Shown: piece by piece, positions 1-8,601 of the stretch
Position numbering within the stretch: position 1 is the stretch's first letter
Layout: every line of letters starts with the position of its first letter
From: a virus
Length of the DNA: 30,961 bases
IMG/VR virus record: IMGVR_UViG_3300013014_000089
Location: 1-30,961 of that record
Strand: one strand, 5' to 3'
The notes under the pieces: model-generated
The model's database searches: none
The model's input: only the letters and a program-made list of their open reading frames with translations
Told to the model about the DNA's origin: nothing
Program-made: the position numbers and the translations under genes

Positions 1-491
1 GCTACTGCTTTAACGTTGTATATAGTACCCTCTCTATCAATCATTCTATATATACTAATACTACTTCTTCTATCTTTAATAGATCTTTCCCATTCTTTTT
101 CAACCATTTCTAAATCTTCACTAAAGATGCCATTTTTCCATCCATTGCCTAAGAAATAATCTACATCGTGTTTTAATAATTGACAATATTTTTCATTTAC
201 CCACGTACATTTACCTTCAGTGTCACATTCAAATATTGGTTCCGGCCTATTATCTAACATCCATTTTTGTCGTGTACATATAGTTTTAATCACATTACTA
301 TCGTGACTAACTTGTTTGTTTATCTTATCCACGTGATCTTTCAACGATGTGCCCGAATTGGGTTTAACCTCTTTTAATATTTCTTTTACATTCCGATTCA
401 ATGTAAATACCCACGTGAATGCGCCGAATAGAACACCACCAGCTGCACTTATTACTAATATTTTTTCTAGGTATACAAAAATGGATTCCAT
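1..491 (-). CDS. Membrane-anchored PAS-domain protein (partial, 3' end outside window)
   Basis: My translation from the ATG at 491 stays open for 163 codons to the window edge, so the C-terminus is missing. Residues about 8-30 form one hydrophobic segment (LVISAAGGVLFGAFTWVF core), followed by a charged linker (about 35-70). From about residue 75 there is a PAS-like domain: PEPIFECDTEGKCTWVNEKY, then GNGWKNGIFSEDLEMVEKEW, then SISIYRMIDREGTIYNVKAV, matching the PAS_3-type order (D-x-G-x-x-x-W-x-N, G-x-x-W, h-x-x-D, R-x-x-D-x-x-G). PAS domains sense ligands, redox state or light, or mediate protein contacts. The orientation suggests a cytoplasmic PAS tethered to the inner membrane. It lies downstream of the nrdB terminator, so it is probably a separate transcription unit. 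No kinase or GGDEF domain is visible, but one could lie beyond the edge. The PAS call is fairly firm; the function is unknown. Confidence 0.75.
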   Translation of the reverse strand, partial: MESIFVYLEKILVISAAGGVLFGAFTWVFTLNRNVKEILKEVKPNSGTSLKDHVDKINKQVSHDSNVIKTICTRQKWMLDNRPEPIFECDTEGKCTWVNEKYCQLLKHDVDYFLGNGWKNGIFSEDLEMVEKEWERSIKDRRSSISIYRMIDREGTIYNVKAV

Positions 492-514
492 AATATAAAT
501 TGATCGAGATGGAT

Positions 515-521
515 ATAAATA
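515..521 (-). promoter_or_regulatory. TATTTAT box upstream of PAS gene
   Basis: Minus-strand TATTTAT lies 23 nt before the ATG at 491, just beyond the nrdB terminator. It is the loosest member of the TATTTAT set seen in this window, and its promoter role is a guess. Confidence 0.25.
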
Positions 522-523
522 TA

Positions 524-555
524 ATAAAAAACGAGTACTCGTTACAGTACTCGTT
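524..555 (-). terminator. Rho-independent terminator after nrdB
   Basis: A perfect 10-bp stem (530-539 with 546-555) has a 6-nt loop. On the minus strand it is followed by a run of T (complement of 526-531). It lies about 20 bases past the nrdB stop codon at 577 and should end the nrdA-nrdB transcript. The plus strand also has a T-rich tail after the stem, so it could act in both directions. Confidence 0.85.
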
Positions 556-576
556 ATATTTTTTAATTATTTACAA

Positions 577-1635
577 TTACAATTTGAAGTCATCAAATGC
601 ACCTTCACTGATCGTGTTATCAACTCCTTTAACATAACTACTCAATTCAGTTTCTTGGGGGGCTACTTGAAGTTTTTTACTATCATAGTAACTATCTAAC
701 CATCCTGATAGTAAATTGGTCTTAGCAGCTGGATACAATTTCTTATATCCCATACTTGTTAATCTGTTATTAGCCAACCATTCAATATAATGTTTCAAAC
801 TTTCCGCCGTCAATCCAACCAAACTACCTTTACTAAATAGATAATCTGCCCAATCCTTTTCAGCATTTACCGCCATTTCATAAGCAGCATATATCTTGTC
901 TTCATTTTTCTTAACAATGTCTTGGAATCCTTCTTCTGGATTATTTATCCAGTTCTTCATAATGTTCTGGGTAATAGCTACGTGAAGATTTTCATCTCTA
1001 CTGATAAATTTAATAATCTTGCTATTACCCTCCATCTTTCCACGATATCCAAAGTAGAAACTACAAGCAAATGATACATAGAATATCAACCCCTCAGTAA
1101 TCTGAGTAGCCAATACAGCATCAAACAATTGTTGTTTAATATCATCCGACGGCGTTAATAGTTCATCATACTTCTTACTAATAGCTTTAGCACGTTTCAC
1201 AATTTCTTCGTCTTCTAAGACACTATCAAAGAACTTGGTAGCATCTGGATAAACATTGTTAAGAATGTATGTATAACTGTTACTGTGAATAGTTTCAAAG
1301 AAACTCCACGCATTCATACAAATTTCTAATTCACTATTTGTAACGTGCTTCATTAGTTCGTGAATACTACGACTCAACATACTATCAGTCATAGTTTGAA
1401 ACTTTAAATTACTGTCAAAAACAAATCGTTCTTCAGCAGAAAGATTCTTGTAATCACTAATATCCTTCACCAACGAAACCTCTTGTGGTCGCCAAAAGAA
1501 ATTTAGTTGTTGATCGTACAAATCATAAAACTTTGGATATTTGATCTTATCATATCGTTGAAGCGATAGATCTTCTCCCAAGAACATTGGGTTGCGCAAC
1601 TGATCTATGTTTTTCTTATTTAGTACAGTTTTCAT
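577..1635 (-). CDS. nrdB: Ribonucleoside-diphosphate reductase class Ia, beta subunit
   Basis: This is the small subunit (R2) of aerobic ribonucleotide reductase. It holds the diiron centre and tyrosyl radical that start NDP reduction in the alpha subunit. Using the ATG at 1635 (MKTVLNKKN) the protein has 353 residues. A longer frame from 1674 would run into the nrdA coding end and is rejected; the chosen start lies 13 nt after the nrdA stop. Visible ligands are the ETIHSNSY motif, equivalent to E115/H118/Y122 of E. coli (here E114, H117 and radical Y121), a later EGLIFY glutamate, and SRDENLH (second Glu and His). Length and motifs are normal for an active enzyme. It is co-transcribed with nrdA and supplies dNTPs for phage replication. 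Confidence 0.97.
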   Translation of the reverse strand: MKTVLNKKNIDQLRNPMFLGEDLSLQRYDKIKYPKFYDLYDQQLNFFWRPQEVSLVKDISDYKNLSAEERFVFDSNLKFQTMTDSMLSRSIHELMKHVTNSELEICMNAWSFFETIHSNSYTYILNNVYPDATKFFDSVLEDEEIVKRAKAISKKYDELLTPSDDIKQQLFDAVLATQITEGLIFYVSFACSFYFGYRGKMEGNSKIIKFISRDENLHVAITQNIMKNWINNPEEGFQDIVKKNEDKIYAAYEMAVNAEKDWADYLFSKGSLVGLTAESLKHYIEWLANNRLTSMGYKKLYPAAKTNLLSGWLDSYYDSKKLQVAPQETELSSYVKGVDNTISEGAFDDFKL

Positions 1636-1648
1636 ATGTATTTTTTTA

Positions 1649-3934
1649 TTATAGAGCACAAGCTCCGCTTTCACAATCGGATTCTTGCACTATTGGTTTT
1701 TCATCAACCGTTTTTGTTTCCATGGCTGTTTGTTTATCACCATCATCTGTATTAGCATAATATAGATTCTTCAATCCATACTTGTATGCCAACAAAATAT
1801 CTTTAATAACAACCTCTACAGGCACTTTGTTTTTCTCATAACGGGACGGAATATAGTACGTGTTGGTACTGATACTCATATCTGTGAACTTTTGAATAGC
1901 AGCAGCTACCTTCAAATATCCTTCATTACTTGGCATATCAAAAGCAAAAGTATAATTATCCTTGTACTTATCAATATTAGGGACTACCACAGGCAAAATG
2001 TTACTCTTGCTTCCCTTGAAACTAATAGCACTACGGGGGGGTTCAATGCCATTGGTACTACTTTGAATTACACTACTTGATTCTACTGGCATACAAGCAG
2101 TAAGAGTAGAATGTCTCATACCATACTTCTTGATGTCTTCACGTAGAGCTTCCCAATCCATATGTAAAGGTTCAGTGATAAATTCATCAATGTCCCGTTT
2201 ATAAGTATCAATAGGAAGAACACCTTGACTAAATTTAGTACGATCAAACTTCTCACACTTACCAATTTCTTTTGCCATTTCAACACTTGCCTTTATTAGA
2301 TAGTAACTAGTCTTTTCCATCCATCTAGATACGAAATTCGGAGCTTTATCATCCCAATATTTTAGTCCTTCTTTAGCTAATAGAGCAGCCAAGTTACTTA
2401 CACCTACACCAAGACTACGACGTTTAGTAGCAAAATTCTTTGCGGCTGGTACAAAATATTCTTGGTGATCAATCAAAGCATCCAACATTCTGACGATAAT
2501 ATCACATACATTTTCCATTTCAGTATCGTCTTTAATTTCTAACCAATTCAATGCTGCCAATACACAGACTCCAATTTCTCCTTTTTGATCATTAACGTCA
2601 TAAATGGGAATTAATGGATGATGCACTTCGAGGCAAAGATTGCTTGTATCCACTTGATCCAACCAACTACCGTGTTCATTTGCGTGATCCACGAACATTG
2701 TATAAATACGACCTGTTTCAAGACGTTCTTTAGCTAATAGTCCCATCAATTCACGTGCAGGTACTTTCTTCTTGAACTTGAGATTCTTGTTAGCTTCAGC
2801 CTTTTCATATTTTTCTTTGAATCCTTCTAATCCAAATGTATTCCACAGTGAAGGGCATTCGTGATAACTGAATAATGTAACGTCTTGATTCTTCAAGAAA
2901 CGTTCAAAAATTAGTTTATCAAGACCCACACAATAATCTAACTTACGAACCCGATTATCATCTGTGCCTTGATTATTCTTTAATACAAGAATATCTAGAA
3001 TATCATAATGGAACCAAGCGAAATTTACAGTTGCGCTCCCACCACGAATGCCATTCTGGTGACAACTCTTTACTGTAGCTTCAAATGATTTAGCAAACGG
3101 AATTGGACCTGTATGCATTACTTCGCCATTACGAATTGGCGCGTTTGTAGCACGTAGTCTTGATAAATTCAATCCAATACCATAACGACTAGCTGTAGCA
3201 AACCCAACCGCACTATTGTTGCTGAAAATACTACGTAGATCATCATCGACTGTGAACAGTGAACAACTGGCATAACTCTTCATTGGAGTTCTTACGCCTG
3301 CCATAATTGGTGTGGGTAAATTGATCTTATGTTTACTGAAGTAGTTATAAGCTTTCTTTACATACTCAAGTCGATTTTCTTTATAATCTTTAAAGAATGT
3401 CATTGCGATAAGCATATAAGCAAACTGAGGACTTTCATAAATTACCTTAGTAGCCCTATTTTGAACCAAGTACTTATCACACAGCTGTTTGATACCGGCA
3501 TACGTGAAATTAAAATCACGATCATGTCGTAGAAACTCATCTAGCTTATCAAATTCTTGTTTAGAATACCAATTTAAAATATCCGAGTCATAAACCAACG
3601 CATCAACATTAGTTTTAACTAGATCGTGTAACTTTGGGGGGTTTTTACCACCCCAAACATTCTTTCGTAGTTGATAATTTAATAAACGTGATGCTACAAA
3701 TTGATAATTAGGTTTATCTTCTGTAATTAAATTAGATGCGGCTTCAATTAACATCACGTGGATATCTTTTGATGTCATTCCATCAAAGAACGACAAATGG
3801 GCATTCATTGCTACTTCTTCAAATCCAACACCTTTTATATCTTCAGTAGCCCATTGTAAAATCTTATTGATTTTATCTGCATTAAACTTCTCAGTGAGAC
3901 CATTTCTTTTCTTTATAAAAATTTCTTTATTCAT
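1649..3934 (-). CDS. nrdA: Ribonucleoside-diphosphate reductase class Ia, alpha subunit
   Basis: This is the catalytic subunit (R1), reducing ribonucleoside diphosphates. Its 761 residues match the E. coli length. Residues 1-95 are an ATP-cone (allosteric activity site). Active-site cysteine C224 lies in YASCSLF; the radical-site motif NLCLE gives N432, C434 and E436; the redox partner C457 lies in GVCVLAALN; the radical-transfer tyrosine pair is in NTYYIP; and the C-terminal ESGACAL tail carries the swinging cysteines that accept electrons from thioredoxin or glutaredoxin. All key residues are present with spacing nearly identical to E. coli NrdA. The gene precedes nrdB with a 13-nt gap. No SD sequence precedes the ATG at 3934. 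No thioredoxin/glutaredoxin gene is present in the window. Confidence 0.97.
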   Translation of the reverse strand: MNKEIFIKKRNGLTEKFNADKINKILQWATEDIKGVGFEEVAMNAHLSFFDGMTSKDIHVMLIEAASNLITEDKPNYQFVASRLLNYQLRKNVWGGKNPPKLHDLVKTNVDALVYDSDILNWYSKQEFDKLDEFLRHDRDFNFTYAGIKQLCDKYLVQNRATKVIYESPQFAYMLIAMTFFKDYKENRLEYVKKAYNYFSKHKINLPTPIMAGVRTPMKSYASCSLFTVDDDLRSIFSNNSAVGFATASRYGIGLNLSRLRATNAPIRNGEVMHTGPIPFAKSFEATVKSCHQNGIRGGSATVNFAWFHYDILDILVLKNNQGTDDNRVRKLDYCVGLDKLIFERFLKNQDVTLFSYHECPSLWNTFGLEGFKEKYEKAEANKNLKFKKKVPARELMGLLAKERLETGRIYTMFVDHANEHGSWLDQVDTSNLCLEVHHPLIPIYDVNDQKGEIGVCVLAALNWLEIKDDTEMENVCDIIVRMLDALIDHQEYFVPAAKNFATKRRSLGVGVSNLAALLAKEGLKYWDDKAPNFVSRWMEKTSYYLIKASVEMAKEIGKCEKFDRTKFSQGVLPIDTYKRDIDEFITEPLHMDWEALREDIKKYGMRHSTLTACMPVESSSVIQSSTNGIEPPRSAISFKGSKSNILPVVVPNIDKYKDNYTFAFDMPSNEGYLKVAAAIQKFTDMSISTNTYYIPSRYEKNKVPVEVVIKDILLAYKYGLKNLYYANTDDGDKQTAMETKTVDEKPIVQESDCESGACAL

Positions 3935-4035
3935 ACGGGTAAAAAATAACTATCTAAATAAGATTCAAATTTGTGTTTAGAGTGTAAATTTTTTATTATT
4001 TTTTTATGCGTTTTTCTATCTGTAGATACTATAAA

Positions 4036-5418
4036 TTATTCATTATCTTCTACGTTATGAACGTTCCATTTGGATTTTAGAGCTTTCTTAACTTGATTTT
4101 CGCCATCCATCATTTCATTCATGATACCCATTCCTTCACGACTATTCTCTCCATAGATCTCAATATGACCACAACTAGCGTTCATCTTACTTGGAAATGT
4201 CAAACCATCCGGACCAAAACGATTCTTAATTACGTGGAATCGTGCAGTATTTGCTTGTTTATCGTTAACTTTACGACTTAGACTAAGAACAAAGTCAGCG
4301 GTCATAATTTTACGATAACTATCAGCGATATTGTTAGCCTGAATAATATCTTCATCCATAGCAGCACGATTACTCTGTGAAGCGCTCCAAATAGGAACTT
4401 GTAACTCACCAGCTACACCACGTAGTTCTTCATAAATACCCCCAGCTTCACTATAACTGTTACTATTGCGTTCACTCTGTGATGGACGTAGAATATCAGC
4501 GTAGTCAACAATAATCATATCAACTTTGGTACCAAGTACTGCCAATCTTTCACAATGCGACTTAAGACTATATGCACTTACAGTTTTAATTGGGAAGTAT
4601 TTGATCTTCAACTTGCCAGGTACATCAGCAATCTTCTTCTTTACGATATCTACGTTGTTACGAATGTTCTGGAAATCAATTCCTGTAAAACAAGCATCGT
4701 AACGAAGACCTACATAGTTTTCATTCAACTCAAGAGTAAAATGAACTACATTTTTACCTTGTTTCATCGCTTCAACGCCCAGTTTAGATAATACCCAACT
4801 CTTACCACTACCAGCACAAGCTGTGATAATACCCAATTCACCTGCGGCTAATCCACCATCCATAATAGTGTCAATTTCAGTCCAATTGGTTTTAACACAA
4901 TTACGACTCATTACACTCATTCGTTTTTCTACATCTTCAGTATAATCATGACCAATATTACGTTCCATACCAGCTTTCATTGCATGATCAACTACACTTT
5001 TAATCTTATCATATTGACCAAGCGACAATAAATCTGCACTTTCAATAATAGCATTCTTTAGTTTCTGATTTTTACAAAACTCCAAGAACTGTTCTTTTAC
5101 AAACTTTAGATCACTATCACTTACCTTTTGATAAACCAACTTTAGATTGTCTACGATACTTCGCTTGAGAAGTTCGTCACCTACTTCATCCACTTTAATC
5201 TTGAATACAGTTAAAGTTGGCAGATCTTTATATTCGTTAAAATATTTAATACTTTCTTTTACAACCCATTTGTTTGCATCACTTTCAAAGAAGTCTACTT
5301 CGATAATATCATTAATACGTTCAATAAACGAACGATCAGATATTAAGCATGAAATACACTTGATTTGGAAGTCACGGCCGTATTTTGTTAATGAATCAAT
5401 TGCTTTTTTGTTTTCCAT
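4036..5418 (-). CDS. 41: Replicative DNA helicase, DnaB/T4 gp41 family
   Basis: This is a hexameric 5'-3' helicase that unwinds the replication fork ahead of lagging-strand synthesis. The 460-residue protein has a helical N-terminal domain (about 1-150) and a RecA-fold C-terminal motor. The Walker A motif ACAGSGKS is at 200-207 and Walker B MIIVDYAD at 301-308 (D305). Later, WSASQSNR fits DnaB motif H3 and the segment ending VIKNRFGPDG fits the arginine-finger/H4 region. The family also includes T4 gp41, which matches the neighbourhood of RecA, gp32 and exonuclease. It has its own candidate sigma70-type promoter directly upstream. No primase gene is seen in this window. Confidence 0.93.
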   Translation of the reverse strand: MENKKAIDSLTKYGRDFQIKCISCLISDRSFIERINDIIEVDFFESDANKWVVKESIKYFNEYKDLPTLTVFKIKVDEVGDELLKRSIVDNLKLVYQKVSDSDLKFVKEQFLEFCKNQKLKNAIIESADLLSLGQYDKIKSVVDHAMKAGMERNIGHDYTEDVEKRMSVMSRNCVKTNWTEIDTIMDGGLAAGELGIITACAGSGKSWVLSKLGVEAMKQGKNVVHFTLELNENYVGLRYDACFTGIDFQNIRNNVDIVKKKIADVPGKLKIKYFPIKTVSAYSLKSHCERLAVLGTKVDMIIVDYADILRPSQSERNSNSYSEAGGIYEELRGVAGELQVPIWSASQSNRAAMDEDIIQANNIADSYRKIMTADFVLSLSRKVNDKQANTARFHVIKNRFGPDGLTFPSKMNASCGHIEIYGENSREGMGIMNEMMDGENQVKKALKSKWNVHNVEDNE

Positions 5419-5429
5419 AAGATAACTCT

Positions 5430-5458
5430 ACTATACCACTGAATTCAGTGATTTTCAA
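5430..5458 (-). promoter_or_regulatory. Candidate sigma70-type promoter of the helicase gene, with palindromic spacer
   Basis: On the minus strand, TTGAAA (complement of 5453-5458) and TATAGT (complement of 5430-5435) are separated by exactly 17 bp. Each hexamer matches the bacterial consensus at 5 of 6 positions. The spacer holds a perfect 14-bp palindrome (5437-5450, CACTGAATTCAGTG), which could be an operator. Initiation about 7 nt after the -10 box would leave a leader of only about 5 nt before the ATG at 5418. Confidence 0.55.
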
Positions 5459-5478
5459 CTTTTATTAACCGACATTTT

Positions 5479-6546
5479 TTATTCCACGAAACTATTTAAT
5501 TTGCCAAAACATTCTTGTAACCAAATGTGATAATTGGGGATATTATTCCACATTTTGTCTTCTGTAATTAACTTAGAAAAGCTAATTTTATCAATTTTCT
5601 TGACGGGAGTATTGATAATTTCTTCTACACGTAATTGTGTAAATGATTGAATTTGCGTATTATGTAACTGCATCAATTCATAGTTACGACCAAGCAATAA
5701 CTTATTGTCTAATACAGTATCATAAATTTTATATTTACCCCGATTATTTTCAGAATAATTATAAATTTGTTGTAAACAAGACTGATCTTCGTTAGCAAGA
5801 AATGGAAATGCTTTAACAACTCTTTTCAAACCAACTCCATCCAATCCTGGAATATTATCACTTACATCACCTTCCATAGTTCTATAAAGAATAAAGTTAT
5901 TACAGGTAATACCATATTCATCCAATATTTCTTTACAACCAAAAATTTTCTTTTTTGTCGGACTCCAGATTTTAATCTTATCACTTGCTAGTTGTAAAAA
6001 ATCTTTGTCTGTAGACATAATGGTTACATTACTGTCTTTGAATGTATCTTTAGCTAAATAAGCAATTGTATCATCCGCTTCTATTTGATCAATTGCCATA
6101 ATTGTTACAGGCAAGGTATCTAAATAATTTACAGTACGAACCAACTCTTTTCTAAAATTTACAGATTCGATTTGTGAGGAAGATAATTCTTCATAATTAC
6201 GGTTAAGACGAATGTCTGTCTTTCTGCCATTTTTGTAATCCGGATAAATCTTTCTACGTTTCTGACTACCACCTTTACCGTCAAATACGATAATAACTCG
6301 GGTAGGAGAAAGTAATTTAATTGCATACCCAATACTCTTCAAAAAACCAGCAATACCACCGGTATGTAATCCGTCTTCGTTGAGTGAAGGAATGGCCATA
6401 AAACTTCTAATGTAAGTATTAAGGCCGTCAACAAGGAGGATGTCGGAGTTGATAGACTTTTTAAGACCTTCATTTCCAACACCCTCATTGATATTTTCAA
6501 ACAATGAAAACAGTTTTTTCTTTTCAGATGAACTGAATCCACTCAT
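5479..6546 (-). CDS. 5'-3' exonuclease / flap nuclease (T4 RNase H / Pol I N-terminal family)
   Basis: This enzyme probably removes RNA primers and 5' flaps on the lagging strand. The start chosen is the ATG at 6546 (MSGFSSSEKKK), 4 nt after the recA stop; a longer frame from 6603 lies inside recA. The 355-residue product has the FEN/5'-nuclease acidic residues in order: D40 in LLVDGLNTY, D89 in IVFDGKGG followed by the basic KRRKIYPDYK, the cluster IEADD (156-159), and STDKDF (D180, D182). The helix-three-turn-helix GDVSDNIPGLDGVG starts near 226 and binds duplex DNA. All catalytic acids appear intact. The close coupling to recA suggests translation from the same message. Confidence 0.9.
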   Translation of the reverse strand: MSGFSSSEKKKLFSLFENINEGVGNEGLKKSINSDILLVDGLNTYIRSFMAIPSLNEDGLHTGGIAGFLKSIGYAIKLLSPTRVIIVFDGKGGSQKRRKIYPDYKNGRKTDIRLNRNYEELSSSQIESVNFRKELVRTVNYLDTLPVTIMAIDQIEADDTIAYLAKDTFKDSNVTIMSTDKDFLQLASDKIKIWSPTKKKIFGCKEILDEYGITCNNFILYRTMEGDVSDNIPGLDGVGLKRVVKAFPFLANEDQSCLQQIYNYSENNRGKYKIYDTVLDNKLLLGRNYELMQLHNTQIQSFTQLRVEEIINTPVKKIDKISFSKLITEDKMWNNIPNYHIWLQECFGKLNSFVE

Positions 6547-6550
6547 ATTA

Positions 6551-7693
6551 TTATTCTTCTGACGTAGTAGTTTCTTCGTCCGACTCCACAACAGCATCGT
6601 CAATGATCTGACTATTAAAGTCTTTGTACTTCATAATTACAGCATCACAAATTTTCATGTAAATTTCTTCTCCCAACTCTTTGTCTGTTTTCATTACAGT
6701 CACAAAGTCTTTGGATTGAAACTTCCATTCGGATCCATCATCCTTCTTGTATGTGTAATAAGCACCACCCTGTTTAATTAGATTTTGATCTTTTAGAACT
6801 TTAATCCAACTACCATAGTCCGCAATTCCACTATCAAAATAGATATCAAAATTTGCTTGACGTTGTGGTGGACCCATACGATTCTTCACAACAACCGCTT
6901 TACATACGTTACCAACAACCTCATCACCCTTCTTGAGTTTACCTGTGTTGTTCAAGCGAACTCGGACACTGCAATGATAAGCAAGTGACTTACCACCTGA
7001 TACTACATACTTATCACCAAATGCCATAGCATTTAAATTCTGACGCAACTGATTAGTAAATACAGTAAGTACCTTCTGACGACCAATCATTGTAGTAATC
7101 TTACGCATTGCTTTACTGATAATAATACTCTTACCAGTTGCATAACCATCCTTACCATGATCACTTTCCAATTCCGCCTTTGTAGATGCGGCTGCAACAG
7201 AGTCAACAATAATTGTAAGAATACGATCTTTGTTAGACTTTCTTACAATTGCAATCATCTTCTCCATCTGTTCAAAGATATCCTCAACAGTTTCACATTG
7301 AACATATAGAAGTTTAGATAAATCTACACCGAGACTTTTCCAGAATTCTGGGGCTGCTGAATTTTCTGTATCAATTACTACAGCAACCCCACCTTTCTTT
7401 TGAGTGTCAGCAACAACATGTGCTGAAACTAGACTTTTTCCAGTTCCTTCCAATCCATTAAATTCAATCATCTTACCCACAGGTAGACCGCCGTGTGGAC
7501 GATTACTAATAGCTAGATCAAGAATAGAAGAACCCGTACTAATCCAATCACTAATTTCAGCAGGATTTTCCTGTTCATCTAAAAAATAAGCAATTTTACC
7601 ACCGTCTTTGTTTGCTTTGTTTAACTCATTTGCCAACAATTCGATCAATTCGTCTCGTTGACCCGACTCTTTAATAACACTTTTTTTTGCCAT
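6551..7693 (-). CDS. recA: RecA-family recombinase (UvsX functional equivalent)
   Basis: This ATP-dependent strand-exchange protein serves recombination and recombination-dependent replication. The start is the ATG at 7693 (MAKKSVIKESG), giving 380 residues. The longer frame from 7735 begins inside a stable hairpin and adds a peptide unlike the family, so it is rejected. Walker A GLEGTGKS is at 80-87, Walker B IIVDSVAAA has D164, and FTNQLRQN matches the RecA L2-adjacent NQ-R motif. The C-terminus is acidic (residues 365-380), as in many RecA proteins. The P-loop is closer to RecA (GPESSGKT) than to T4 UvsX, so I call it RecA-family. It sits between gp32, its usual partner, and the 5' exonuclease. 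Confidence 0.92.
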   Translation of the reverse strand: MAKKSVIKESGQRDELIELLANELNKANKDGGKIAYFLDEQENPAEISDWISTGSSILDLAISNRPHGGLPVGKMIEFNGLEGTGKSLVSAHVVADTQKKGGVAVVIDTENSAAPEFWKSLGVDLSKLLYVQCETVEDIFEQMEKMIAIVRKSNKDRILTIIVDSVAAASTKAELESDHGKDGYATGKSIIISKAMRKITTMIGRQKVLTVFTNQLRQNLNAMAFGDKYVVSGGKSLAYHCSVRVRLNNTGKLKKGDEVVGNVCKAVVVKNRMGPPQRQANFDIYFDSGIADYGSWIKVLKDQNLIKQGGAYYTYKKDDGSEWKFQSKDFVTVMKTDKELGEEIYMKICDAVIMKYKDFNSQIIDDAVVESDEETTTSEE

Positions 7694-7710
7694 AACGTAT
7701 ATAACTAGAA

Positions 7711-7740
7711 AGCCGGTGGGGTATAAAAACTCCACCGGCT
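7711..7740 (-). terminator. Hairpin between gp32 and recA genes
   Basis: A 9-bp GC-rich stem (7711-7719 with 7732-7740) has a 12-nt A/T-rich interior, extendable by one G-T pair. On the minus strand the tail is only moderately T-rich (TTTCTAGTT); on the plus strand the tail is strongly T-rich. It could be a partial terminator that sets the gp32:recA ratio, a processed or stabilising 3' end of gp32 mRNA, or a bidirectional terminator. Confidence 0.5.
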
Positions 7741-7752
7741 TATTTTTATTTT

Positions 7753-8601
7753 TTAGGAGTTAAACAAGTCATCAAATGCTTGTTCTACACTGTCTTTACC
7801 TTTAGCTTTAACCGTACTTGGTGACTGTACTGCTTTAGTTGAGGTTGTAACCACTGATGGAGTGGTTGGTGCTGTGAATGGAGCGTCGTCATCATCTGTG
7901 GGTGATGTAGCTGATGTAGTTGGTACAACAGTTTCAGCTGATTCTGCATCAGGATTCAACCACTTATCCATAACTTCTTTGAGCTCTTCATAAGAAAATT
8001 CTGGGAAGAGATCCAAGATGTTAACTTGTGACTTTAGTGCCTCAAGCAACTGTGCGTTTTTTGGATCAATCGCTACACTAACATTTGGCTTAACACGAAT
8101 ACTTGTTTCTGGAAAACTAGCTCCTCCTTCAGCAGTCTTAAATTCTACGACAATATCACGTCCACCGGTTAGATCGGTAATATCACCGAAGTCAGGATCA
8201 CTAATAATTGATAGAAGTTCTTGATAAACTTGCTTACCAAATCCCCAGAACTTAACTCCTTCGCCTTCTTCGCCACGGACAATTACGGGAGCAAATGTAC
8301 GCATCTTGGGTTCCATCTTACGGCCCATCTGCCAATCTTCTTTAGAACCAGTCTTCTTCAAACGGTTACTAAACTCAACAATCGGATCTGGACGACCAAA
8401 ACTATCAGGAGATAGATACGTCTTGTTGTTGATGTTGTAATGAAACTTTAGTTCGATAAACGGATTATCAGGTTCATACTTGTATGGAACAATACGAACT
8501 ACTTGTTTACCTGGCTTTGGTTTCCAAATCAAGTTGGATTTTTGATTTGTGTTTGAAAGGGAGTTCAAACGACTCTTCAGCTTACTAATATCTAATGCCA
8601 T
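7753..8601 (-). CDS. 32: Single-stranded DNA-binding protein, T4 gp32-like
   Basis: It coats ssDNA at the fork and in recombination, and organises helicase, recombinase and polymerase. The 282-residue product has a basic N-terminus (LKSRLNSL, residues 7-14) corresponding to the gp32 cooperativity region with its LAST-type basic motif. It is followed by a core with IWKPKPGKQVVRIVPY and FHYNINNKTYLSPDSFGRPDP, typical of the family. No cysteines are visible, so the zinc-binding subdomain of T4 gp32 is absent. Residues about 215-270 are Ser/Thr/Pro/Asp-rich and disordered; the extreme C-terminus is acidic/hydrophobic (EQAFDDLFNS), as expected for a partner-binding tail. The leader has a candidate autoregulatory operator. 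Confidence 0.9.
   Translation of the reverse strand: MALDISKLKSRLNSLSNTNQKSNLIWKPKPGKQVVRIVPYKYEPDNPFIELKFHYNINNKTYLSPDSFGRPDPIVEFSNRLKKTGSKEDWQMGRKMEPKMRTFAPVIVRGEEGEGVKFWGFGKQVYQELLSIISDPDFGDITDLTGGRDIVVEFKTAEGGASFPETSIRVKPNVSVAIDPKNAQLLEALKSQVNILDLFPEFSYEELKEVMDKWLNPDAESAETVVPTTSATSPTDDDDAPFTAPTTPSVVTTSTKAVQSPSTVKAKGKDSVEQAFDDLFNS

Noticed and set aside
1636-1674. Longer start for NrdB
   Set aside because: It overlaps the nrdA coding end; family alignment favours the MKTVLNKKN start at 1635.
6547-6603. Longer start for the exonuclease
   Set aside because: It would overlap the recA C-terminus by 50 bases; the ATG at 6546 directly follows the recA stop.
7694-7735. Longer start for RecA (MEFLYPTGF...)
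   Set aside because: It begins inside the stable gp32-recA hairpin and adds residues unlike RecA proteins; MAKKSV at 7693 is the natural start.
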